From the NCBI RefSeq assembly GCF_000527175.1, contig NZ_AZUR01000001.1, positions 2,580,501 to 2,644,500 of the forward strand: a DNA stretch of 64,000 nucleotides, written 5' to 3'. Positions within the stretch are counted from its first letter, which is position 1. Each line of letters opens with the position of its first letter. The notes beneath the pieces were generated by a model that searched no databases, was not told the DNA's origin, and saw only the letters and a list, made by a program, of their open reading frames with translations. The translations under genes and the position numbers were made by a program. Shown in pieces: positions 54,732 through 63,121 of the stretch. This DNA comes from Pseudogulbenkiania sp. MAI-1 (lineage in GTDB: Bacteria; Pseudomonadota; Gammaproteobacteria; Burkholderiales; Chromobacteriaceae).

Positions 54732-55733
54732 ATGAGTCATACCACCCTCAGCCGTTTCCTGATCGAGCAGCAGCGCAAGCAGGGTACCATCCCGCCGGAA
54801 CTGCGCTTTCTGATCGAAACCATCGCCCGCACCTGTAAGGCCATCAGCCATTCCGTGCACAAAGGCGCGCTGTCGGGCGTGCTGGGCGAGGCCGGTACCG
54901 GCAACGTACAGGGCGAGGCGCAGAAGAAGCTGGACGTGATCGCCAACGACGTGCTGCTGGAAGCCAACGAATGGGGCGGCAGCCTGGCGGCGATGGCGTC
55001 GGAAGAGATGGACCTGCCCCACCTCATCCCGGGCGAATACCCGAAAGGCGAGTACCTGCTGCTGTTCGATCCGCTCGACGGTTCCTCCAATATCGACGTC
55101 AACATCTCGGTTGGCACCATCTTCTCGGTGCTGCGCTGCCCCGAAGGCGTGACCCAGCCGACCGAGGCCGACTTCCTTCAGCCGGGCAGCCGCCAAGTGG
55201 CCGCCGGCTACACCGTGTACGGCCCGCAAACCATGCTGGTGCTGACTTTCGGCAACGGCGTGCACGGTTTCACGCTGGACCGCGAGAACGGCAGCTTCGT
55301 GCTGACCCACCCGGACATGCACGTGCCGGAGGCGACGAAGGAATTCGCCATCAACATGTCCAACATGCGCCACTGGGAAGCACCGGTGCAGCGCTACGTG
55401 GGCGAGTTGCTGGCCGGCACCACCGGGCCGCGCGGCAAGGACTTCAACATGCGCTGGGTGGCGTCGATGGTAGCCGAAGTGCACCGCATCATCACCCGTG
55501 GCGGCATCTTCATGTACCCGAAGGACGCGCGCGACCCGTCCAAGGCGGGCAAGCTGCGCCTGATGTACGAAGGCAACCCGATGGCCTTCATCATCGAGCA
55601 GGCCGGCGGCGCCGCCACCAACGGCCACCAGCGCATCCTCGACATCCAGCCCACCAAGCTGCACGAGCGTGTCGCGGTGTTCCTCGGCTCGAAGGAAGAG
55701 GTCGAACTCGTCACGCGCTACCACGCGCAGTAA
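54732..55733 (+). CDS. fbp: Fructose-1,6-bisphosphatase, class I
   Basis: This is a 333-residue gluconeogenic phosphatase that releases phosphate from fructose 1,6-bisphosphate. The metal/phosphate motif FDPLDGSSNIDVN is at about residues 115-127 and the substrate loop KLRLMYEGNPMAF at about 276-288. The length matches E. coli Fbp (332). AGAGGATATCC precedes the ATG. It has its own -10 box and a terminator, so it is monocistronic. Confidence 0.96.
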   Translation: MSHTTLSRFLIEQQRKQGTIPPELRFLIETIARTCKAISHSVHKGALSGVLGEAGTGNVQGEAQKKLDVIANDVLLEANEWGGSLAAMASEEMDLPHLIPGEYPKGEYLLLFDPLDGSSNIDVNISVGTIFSVLRCPEGVTQPTEADFLQPGSRQVAAGYTVYGPQTMLVLTFGNGVHGFTLDRENGSFVLTHPDMHVPEATKEFAINMSNMRHWEAPVQRYVGELLAGTTGPRGKDFNMRWVASMVAEVHRIITRGGIFMYPKDARDPSKAGKLRLMYEGNPMAFIIEQAGGAATNGHQRILDIQPTKLHERVAVFLGSKEEVELVTRYHAQ

Positions 55734-55738
55734 GACCC

Positions 55739-55764
55739 AGCCCGTGCCTGGCACGGGCTTTTTT
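55739..55764 (+). terminator. Terminator of fbp
   Basis: AGCCCGTG and CACGGGCT arms around CCTGG are followed by a T run, six bases past the stop. Confidence 0.92.
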
Positions 55765-55813
55765 CCGGCCGGCTCGACGCCGGCCGGGACCTCACCACTC
55801 CCACGCCGCGAGG

Positions 55814-56623
55814 ATGCCCAACGTGCCGCACCCCCAGCACCTGACCATCGCCTTGGCTGAGCCCTCTTCGCTGCAGGCCCAGATCATCCGTCACGCCCTG
55901 AGCGAACTGGGCATCCGCCACATCGAGGTGTTCCACGACGGCCAAGCCTTGTTGCAGCACCTGCAACAGCATGCGCCCGACGTGGTCATCAGCGCGCTCT
56001 ACCTACCCGACATGACCGGCACCGAACTGGTCTATGCCCTGCGCGCCCAGCCTGCCCACCTGGATCGGCCCTTCATCCTGGTGTCCAGCGAGACCAAGCC
56101 GCACTACCTCAACCCGGTGCGCCAGGCCGGCGCGCTGGCGATACTGCCCAAGCCGTTCACCACTGCCCAGCTCGACAAGGCGCTGGGCAACGTGCTGGAG
56201 TACCTCAACGGCGACCCGACGCTGATCGACGGCGACGAGGATTTCGCTTCGATGAAGGCACTGATCGTCGACGACAGCGCGACCTCGCGCCGCCTGATCC
56301 GCACCGTGCTGGAGCAGATCGGTTTCCGGCAGATCGCCGAGGCCGAGGACGGCAGCGAAGCGGTGCCGCTGATCAACGCCACCCACTTCGACCTGGTGGT
56401 GACCGACTACAACATGCCGCACATGGACGGCAAAGCGCTGGTCGAGTACATCCGCACCCAGAGCATGCAGTTCACCGTGCCGATCCTCATGGTATCGAGC
56501 GAAACCGACCAGCGCCGGCTGGCGGCGGTGCAGGATGCCGGGGTGTCGGCGGTGTGCGACAAACCGTTCGACACCGCCGTGATCCGCCAGTTGGTACGGC
56601 AGTTCGTCGCCGAACGGGTCTAG
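55814..56623 (+). CDS. Two-receiver protein: degenerate REC plus intact REC
   Basis: This is a 269-residue protein made of two CheY-like domains with no output domain. REC2 (about 147-269) has the full set: D153/D154, phospho-acceptor D198 (TDYNMP), serines near 228-229 and K250 (CDKP). REC1 (10-130) keeps the SSE and K113 (LPKP) positions, but has AE in place of the acidic pair (LAEPS) and alanine 61 where the phospho-acceptor should be (SALYLP). REC1 therefore should not be phosphorylated. A GTG at 55823 is an alternative start with GAGG at better spacing. No kinase is adjacent. Confidence 0.85.
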   Translation: MPNVPHPQHLTIALAEPSSLQAQIIRHALSELGIRHIEVFHDGQALLQHLQQHAPDVVISALYLPDMTGTELVYALRAQPAHLDRPFILVSSETKPHYLNPVRQAGALAILPKPFTTAQLDKALGNVLEYLNGDPTLIDGDEDFASMKALIVDDSATSRRLIRTVLEQIGFRQIAEAEDGSEAVPLINATHFDLVVTDYNMPHMDGKALVEYIRTQSMQFTVPILMVSSETDQRRLAAVQDAGVSAVCDKPFDTAVIRQLVRQFVAERV

Positions 56624-56641
56624 CCCGGCGTACTGGCCGCG

Positions 56642-57673
56642 TCAGGCGCCCTCCGCCCGCGATGCCGCCGGACGGGGCGACTCGGCCTCGTGCGCGACTT
56701 CGGCGTAGAGCCAGCGGCGGAAGTGGTTCAACGTCATCGGCTTGCCGAAGAAGAAGCCCTGCAGGTACTGGAAACCCTTGGCGTGGAGATAACTCTGCTG
56801 GCCCTGGGTTTCCACCCCCTTGACCACGACCTTGAGTCCGAGCTGGTTGGCGTTGACCAGGATGCCGTCGAGGATGTTACTGCGGAAACTGTCCTTGCCG
56901 ATGGCCGAGACATAGCCCTTTTCCACCTTGAGGTAGTCGAAGCCCCATTTCTGCAGGTATTGGCGATCGGCGTGGCCGGCGCCGAAGTCGTCCAGTGCCA
57001 GCTGGATGCCCATGGCCTTGAGCTCCTGCACCACCTTGAGGCTCTCCTCGTGCTCTTCCAGCGCGACCCGTTCCGACACTTCCAATACCAGCCGAATCTG
57101 CTTGTCCTTCAGCACCGACAGCAGCAGCCGGCAGTCCTCGATGATGTCGCGGGTGGTCAGATGGCTGGCGGAGATGTTCACGCCGACCACGAAGCCGGGC
57201 GGCAGCATGATCTGCCCCAGCTCATGGCCGACGCAGCGCAACAGGTAGCGGGTCAAGGCCACGATCAGGCCGGCCTCTTCGGCCGCCGGAATGAACAGCT
57301 GCGAGGGGATGAAGCCCTGCACCGGATGGCGCCAGCGCGCCAGCACCTCGACGCCGATGCAATGGCCGGAATTTGCCGTCACGATGGGCTGGTAATGGAC
57401 GAAGAATTCGCGCTTGCGCAGACCCTGGGCGATTTCCCAGTTATTGGAGTTGCGGCTATCCTTGGAGCTGTTGATGGCCCAGCCCAGAAAACCTCCTGCC
57501 AGCAGCGACATCGACAGCGGGGCCAACCAGCCGCGCAGGCTGCCGGCCAGCCGTGTCTCCAGCAGCACCAGCAGCAAACCGGTCAGCACGCACAGTGCCA
57601 CGGCCGCAAGATAGACGCCCCACGCGGGAGCCCCCAACAGCGCCCGGCCCCACACCATTTTCAATTTGCGCAT
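56642..57673 (-). CDS. Membrane-bound EAL domain protein with an altered catalytic residue
   Basis: This is a 343-residue protein with two membrane segments (about 15-38 and 49-67), then an EAL domain, the cyclic di-GMP phosphodiesterase fold. Conserved: E109 in EVLAR, N166 in VNIS, E198 in LEVSER, D228/D229 in LDDFGAG, K249 and Q305 in LQGFFFGKP. Where the family has the glutamate of (A)EGVE, here the sequence is VKGVET, with lysine 285. LKVE also replaces LKID. Activity is therefore doubtful. The start MRKLKMVW follows AGAGGCGGA. It converges on the receiver gene, 18 bases away. Confidence 0.88.
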   Translation of the reverse strand: MRKLKMVWGRALLGAPAWGVYLAAVALCVLTGLLLVLLETRLAGSLRGWLAPLSMSLLAGGFLGWAINSSKDSRNSNNWEIAQGLRKREFFVHYQPIVTANSGHCIGVEVLARWRHPVQGFIPSQLFIPAAEEAGLIVALTRYLLRCVGHELGQIMLPPGFVVGVNISASHLTTRDIIEDCRLLLSVLKDKQIRLVLEVSERVALEEHEESLKVVQELKAMGIQLALDDFGAGHADRQYLQKWGFDYLKVEKGYVSAIGKDSFRSNILDGILVNANQLGLKVVVKGVETQGQQSYLHAKGFQYLQGFFFGKPMTLNHFRRWLYAEVAHEAESPRPAASRAEGA

Positions 57674-57911
57674 TCCGCCTCTCGCCCCGTGACATGATTC
57701 ATCCTGCTCGCCCAGCATGGTGTTGCGCTACCGCCATCCCGCTGTGGATGGCGTGCTCTCAGGATAATGTCACATTCATCGCAGATAAAGCCCGATTGGG
57801 TTTTATCTGTTTACAGTGACCGGTTCCAGACCGGCGGCCTGGCGAACGACCCGATGACAGCCGGCCGCCCGGCCCGCTACCATGAACGCCTTCCCGCAAC
57901 AGGAACACCAC

Positions 57912-58784
57912 ATGGAACGGATCGGATTTGTCGGGCTGGGTCTGATGGGGCAGCCCATGGTCAGGCGCCTGCTCGCCGCAGGGCATCATGTCACCGTCTG
58001 GAACCGCAGCCCGGAAAAATGTCAGGCGATGGCCGTGCACGGCGCCCACATCGCTGCCAGCCTGGCCGAACTGACGCAAAACAGCACGTTGCTGATGAGC
58101 TGCGTGTCGGACACGCAGGCCGTGGAAGCGGTGGTGTTCGGCGCGGATGGCATCGCCGCGCACGGTCGGCCGGGACAGCTGCTGGTGGATTTTTCCAGCA
58201 TCGAGTCCAGCGCCACGCGCGAGATGGCGGCGCGACTGGAGACGCAATGCGGCATGCGCTGGGTCGACGCGCCGGTGTCGGGCGGTGTGCGCGGCGCGGA
58301 AAGCGGCCAGCTGGTGATCATGGCCGGCGGGCTTGAGGACGATATCGTCCGCCTGCGCCCCCTGGCCAGCGCGCTGGCGCAACGGCTGACGCGCATGGGC
58401 GAGGTCGGCGCCGGACAGGTCACCAAGGTGTGCAACCAGCTGATCGTCGCTACCAACGCGCTCCTGATCGCCGAGGCGGTATCGCTGGCCGAGAAATCCG
58501 GCGTCGACGCTTCGCTGTTGGCCCCGGCGCTGGCGGGCGGCTTCGCCGACTCGCTGCCGCTGCAAATCCTGGCGCCGCGCATGGCCGACCGGAACTTCGA
58601 GCCGGTGCAGTGGAAGGTAGCCACCTTGCTCAAGGACCTCGACAACGCGGTGAAGCTAGCGCGCGAGGCCGGCGCCAGTTCGCCGCTGGCCGCGCTGGCC
58701 GACCAGTTGATGCGCCTGCACGCCGGCCAGGGCCACGCCCAGGCCGATTTGAGCACCGTGGTGCAACTGTACCGGGAGCCCTGA
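57912..58784 (+). CDS. NAD(P)-dependent beta-hydroxyacid dehydrogenase (GarR/HIBADH-like)
   Basis: This is a 290-residue enzyme with a Rossmann motif GLGLMGQPM at about residues 7-15, substrate motif DAPVSGGVRGAESG and the catalytic lysine in GQVTKVCNQLIVA. Family members include 3-hydroxyisobutyrate dehydrogenase, tartronate semialdehyde reductase and glyoxylate/succinic semialdehyde reductases. Which substrate is used is not clear. AGGAACACC precedes the ATG. The gene stands alone between the EAL gene (divergent) and rhlE. Confidence 0.88.
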   Translation: MERIGFVGLGLMGQPMVRRLLAAGHHVTVWNRSPEKCQAMAVHGAHIAASLAELTQNSTLLMSCVSDTQAVEAVVFGADGIAAHGRPGQLLVDFSSIESSATREMAARLETQCGMRWVDAPVSGGVRGAESGQLVIMAGGLEDDIVRLRPLASALAQRLTRMGEVGAGQVTKVCNQLIVATNALLIAEAVSLAEKSGVDASLLAPALAGGFADSLPLQILAPRMADRNFEPVQWKVATLLKDLDNAVKLAREAGASSPLAALADQLMRLHAGQGHAQADLSTVVQLYREP

Positions 58785-59259
58785 GCAAGCGCCTGCCCTA
58801 CCGGGGGTGGTGCGCGGCGGAGTACCGCTGGCGGCAGGGCGACGAGCGCTCCTGACTTGCGCCATGGCTGCCTCGGCGAGGGGCTGTGGAGTGAAATTTT
58901 CCGACTGCTCCCGACAAGACACACGCAAATCAATCACTTAGCAAGGCTGTTTGGCGAAAAAACTTGTCAGGCAGCTTTTTTTCCCGTACTATCCGGTCTC
59001 TTGAAGTTTCAGCCGGGCTTCTTCGTCGTTCTCCCTCAGCAGTTTTAGCAGTTCACGCCTTTGCCCCGCTCAAACAGAGTTTCATCGTCCCTGACCGCTA
59101 TTTCAGGCTTCGTCCACGGAATGCTCCTTTTCCGGACCGCTGTTCGCCGCTTGCTTGGTTAGTGCCGATGAGTCGGGTGACCCGATTCTGAAGATGGTCA
59201 CCGAATTCCGCCTATACCAGGCCAAGTGACGCCGGACATGCCGGCACTGAAAGGACATC
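58785..59259 (+). other. Intergenic region with long leader of rhlE
   Basis: In this 475-base gap I see no convincing gene. It contains the rhlE promoter at 58964-58992, giving a 5' leader of about 260 bases. DEAD-box helicase genes often have long leaders used for autoregulation or cold response. The first 180 bases hold only partly paired G+C-rich sequence after the dehydrogenase stop. Confidence 0.6.
58964..58992 (+). promoter_or_regulatory. rhlE promoter
   Basis: TTGTCA (58964-58969), 17 bases, TACTAT (58987-58992). Five of six matches at the -35 and four or five at the -10, with ideal spacing. The nearest downstream gene is rhlE at 59260. Confidence 0.7.
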
Positions 59260-60567
<1,308 letters not shown>

Positions 60568-60590
60568 GCACCAAGCGGCACGCAGTAATG

Positions 60591-60618
60591 AAAAATGGCG
60601 ACTCCGGTCGCCATTTTT
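60591..60618 (+). terminator. Terminator of rhlE
   Basis: AAAAATGGCGA and TCGCCATTTTT arms (60591-60601 and 60608-60618) around a six-base loop, 24 bases past the stop. Confidence 0.92.
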
Positions 60619-60723
60619 CTTGCCCGCCGTTCCAGCTCGCGATTTTCTTATCCTCGCTCAAGGATGCTGTGCCTCGACACGGGCATGCTGCCACCTGTTC
60701 ACCCACACGACAGGAACCCGACC

Positions 60724-61080
60724 ATGAGCGAACTGCCCGTTCTCGACAACAACGTCTTCCCCTTCGACGCACGCGGTGTTGCCAAGCGCTTCCGTCATGC
60801 CGCCATTTTCGGCGCCATCGAATCGCTGTACGACGGCGACACCATGCGTTTCATCAACGACCATGACCCGCTGCCGCTGCTGGATCAACTGCGTCAGCGC
60901 TACGGCCACCAGCTCACCTTCAGCTACGTCTCCCGCGAACCGGGCCAGATCGTAATCGATTTCAAGGTGCAGCTGGGCGAACAGGCCGCCGACGGCCAAC
61001 AGCAAGCTGCCGGCGACGTACCGGCCCAGGGTGGCGGTTGCGGCGGCGGAGGCGGCGGCTGCGGCTGCTCCGGCCACTAA
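60724..61080 (+). CDS. DUF2249 domain protein with Gly/Cys tail
   Basis: This is a 118-residue cytosolic protein. The first 85 residues fit DUF2249 (LDNNVFPFDARGVAKRFRHA, HDPLPLLDQLRQRYG, FSYVSREPG), a small TusA-like fold of unknown exact role often found near denitrification and iron-sulfur genes. The tail after residue 100 is almost all Gly and Cys, ending with C106, C113 and C115 and SGH, a plausible metal-binding site. The start at 60724 follows a short leader, and the longer open frame upstream crosses the rhlE terminator and is rejected. Confidence 0.82.
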   Translation: MSELPVLDNNVFPFDARGVAKRFRHAAIFGAIESLYDGDTMRFINDHDPLPLLDQLRQRYGHQLTFSYVSREPGQIVIDFKVQLGEQAADGQQQAAGDVPAQGGGCGGGGGGCGCSGH

Positions 61081-61100
61081 GCCTCCCATTCCGACGCCAG

Positions 61101-61137
61101 AACGCCGGTCCTGCACAAGCGGGGCCGGCGTTATTTT
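61101..61137 (+). terminator. Terminator of the DUF2249 gene
   Basis: AACGCCGG (61101-61108) and CCGGCGTT (61125-61132) arms are followed by ATTTTTCG. The loop is 16 bases and itself partly paired. Confidence 0.8.
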
Positions 61138-61152
61138 TCGCCTCGGCGTCGA

Positions 61153-61485
61153 TCAAGCCGCATCGGCCAAGGGCAGCTCGGGCAGGCCATGCTTGCGCCT
61201 GGCCGTATGACAGGCTTCGGTCCAGGCCTCGAACTCGCGACAAGTCGACGAGCGCTGCTCATAGATGGCGCAGCTGACCTCGGCGCCGACCTCGCCCCGC
61301 AACGCCACGCAGCGCGGGGAATCGGACCAGGTACCGCGCATGCAGCGGCGGAAATCGTTGATCTTTTCGGTGAGATGGTTGGGGACGGTGCCGCCGCCAT
61401 CATCGGCTTCGGCCCAGTAGAACGAGACGCGGAAGGCGGCGCAGCAGGCGCCGCAGTGCAGACACGGATTGCTCTTTTCACTCAT
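61153..61485 (-). CDS. YkgJ family cysteine cluster protein
   Basis: This is a 110-residue protein with the CxxCxxCC motif (C8, C11, C14, C15 in NPCLHCGACC) and later cysteines in the CMRG, PRCVALRGEVG, SCAIYE and STCREFE segments, the pattern of the YkgJ/UPF0153 zinc- or iron-chelating family. The function is unknown. The start at MSEKSNPCLH (ATG 61483-61485) is set by homology, with no good ribosome site visible. It is convergent with the DUF2249 gene. Confidence 0.82.
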   Translation of the reverse strand: MSEKSNPCLHCGACCAAFRVSFYWAEADDGGGTVPNHLTEKINDFRRCMRGTWSDSPRCVALRGEVGAEVSCAIYEQRSSTCREFEAWTEACHTARRKHGLPELPLADAA

Positions 61486-62142
61486 GGCGGAGATGGAAAA
61501 ACAAAACGCACGGGGCGGCACCATGCCGCCATACAACCCGCCCACAGACGGGCTGCGAGATTTTTCCGCGCCGCCGCGATGCCGTCAAGAGCTCAGCCGA
61601 TCCCCCTTCTCCATGCCCAATGCAGCTCCATCGCTCTCGTCCTTCAGCGCCACGCCGGTCGCGCCCAGCTTGCCGGCGGCGTCGATCGGTTCGTCGAACC
61701 GCCGGCCGACGAGATCCTGCTCAGCCTGCACGATGGTACGCTGCACGGGGTGGCTCCAAAGCCGGTCTCGCGCGCTGCACAGTGCCAAATCGCCCAGGCG
61801 CGGAGCGCCACCGCCTAGCCTCTCCGCTTCTCCCGGCCCGCCAGCCGCCGTGTGGCCGGGTCGATACAGTGCCGGCCGGCTATTTTATGAAGCACTGTTA
61901 ACACTTTCGGCGCCGTTTCTGTACGCTCTCTGCCGTTTCTGAATTCGAAGCCGAATCGGCAAAATCCTTTCCCGACAAGGGTTTGTCATGGCCCCGGCTC
62001 TCCTCCCTTCCCCCTGCCTCTGCTCCACCGGCCGGCCTGCTGGAATCACCGCGCCGACGCTACACATTTGCTAACAGTTTCCCACCCCACGGCCACGGCG
62101 GAGTACCTACACTAGGCTCATCAACAAGACGGGAGAACGATC
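61486..62142. other. 657-base region without a convincing gene
   Basis: Several short frames are open on both strands. The best is a minus-strand frame at 61585-61788 (67 codons from a TTG, ending DGAALGMEKGDRLSS) with G+C-rich third positions and acidic/glycine-rich composition. However, it has no ribosome site or family I recognise. The stretch from about 61850 to 62140 is lower in G+C and probably holds the promoter of the glycine-zipper gene. Nothing else can be supported. Confidence 0.4.
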
Positions 62143-62544
62143 ATGCTGCTGAAAAAATGGATTGCCGTACTGTCGCTGGGACTGGTGGCCACCGCTGCGC
62201 AAGCCGGCCACTCCGATGCCATCCTGGGCGGTGCGCTCGGGGGTGCCGCCGGCGCCGTCATCGGCTCGTCCATCGGCGGCCGTGACGGAGCCATCGTCGG
62301 TGGCGCGCTGGGCGCCGCGACCGGGGTCGCGATCAGCCAGCGCCCCTACTATTACGAACCGGCACCGGTGGTCTACGCGCCGCCGCGCCGCGTGGTGGTC
62401 GAGGAGCCGATCTACGTCCGCCCGCGCCCGGTCATCATCGAGCGCGAACGCTATGTGGAATACCGCCCTGGTCCGTACTGGAAGCGCCACCACTGGAAAC
62501 ACCGTGGTTGGGAGCGTCGCGGCTGGGACTATGACGACGATTGA
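62143..62544 (+). CDS. Glycine-zipper outer-membrane-associated protein
   Basis: This is a 133-residue protein with a signal peptide (about residues 1-21, cleaved after AAQA), then a glycine zipper (about 25-65, ALGGAAGAVIGSSIGG and GAIVGGALGAATG) that forms a helical membrane hairpin. It ends with a Pro/Tyr/Arg-rich tail (PYYYEPAPVVYAPPRR to WDYDDD). Similar proteins (glycine zipper 2TM, SlyB/OsmB-like) sit in the cell envelope and often respond to stress. The exact role is unknown. GGGAGAACG precedes the ATG, and a terminator follows. Confidence 0.85.
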   Translation: MLLKKWIAVLSLGLVATAAQAGHSDAILGGALGGAAGAVIGSSIGGRDGAIVGGALGAATGVAISQRPYYYEPAPVVYAPPRRVVVEEPIYVRPRPVIIERERYVEYRPGPYWKRHHWKHRGWERRGWDYDDD

Positions 62545-62565
62545 ATCCAGACCCCCACAATAACG

Positions 62566-62595
62566 AAGGCGGTGTCCTAAGGCACCGCCTTTTTG
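62566..62595 (+). terminator. Terminator of the glycine-zipper gene
   Basis: AAGGCGGTG (62566-62574) and CACCGCCTT (62583-62591) arms are followed by Ts, 21 bases past the stop. Confidence 0.92.
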
Positions 62596-62612
62596 CTGCC
62601 TGACATTTTCCT

Positions 62613-62918
62613 TCAGCCCCAGCGCTTGCCCAGGAGTTCCAGTCCGGCACGGTTGAGATCGGCCGGCGTCATCGCGATGCGGAACTCGCAATCGGCCTCG
62701 AACTGCAGGAAGAATGGCTCGGCATAGCGCGGAATCTCACTCGACTCGTTGACGTTGATGACCGCCACCGCGGTCCGCAAGCCGTTCTGCTCGGTGAAAT
62801 AAATCGCCTCGGGCTTGATCTCGTCCACGATCTGCGCCATAACCTCGGCGGCCCTCCCTTCGCGCACCAGCTGGTTGAACGGTTCGTGGGGGATATGCGC
62901 CATCATCAGCATCTTCAT
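62613..62918 (-). CDS. Conserved small protein of unknown function
   Basis: This is a 101-residue soluble protein starting MKMLMMAHIPHEPFNQLVREG, with the blocks EIKPEAIYFTEQNGLR and ADCEFRIAMTPADLNRAGLE. I recall similar proteins of about 100 residues in many proteobacteria, some labelled as pantothenate synthetase without good reason, and I cannot name a function. AGGAGAAAAATC before ATG 62916-62918 is a strong ribosome site and sets the start. It is convergent with the glycine-zipper gene and divergent from the sugar dehydrogenase. Confidence 0.75.
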   Translation of the reverse strand: MKMLMMAHIPHEPFNQLVREGRAAEVMAQIVDEIKPEAIYFTEQNGLRTAVAVINVNESSEIPRYAEPFFLQFEADCEFRIAMTPADLNRAGLELLGKRWG

Positions 62919-63121
62919 GATTTTTCTCCTGCCCCGGCGGCCCGACCAGGGCCTTGCGATTGAACGGAAATGCACCACCCCGCTCCTCCACTCAGGCAGC
63001 GATGGGGGCATGGCCAGCTCTCCGACGTTGAACGAAGCGAGGCCTGGCAAGGCCGTCTTTCTCCATCATAATCAATGACAAGGGCCGGTGCCGGCCGGTC
63101 CAACTCTCAGGAGAGCCCGCC

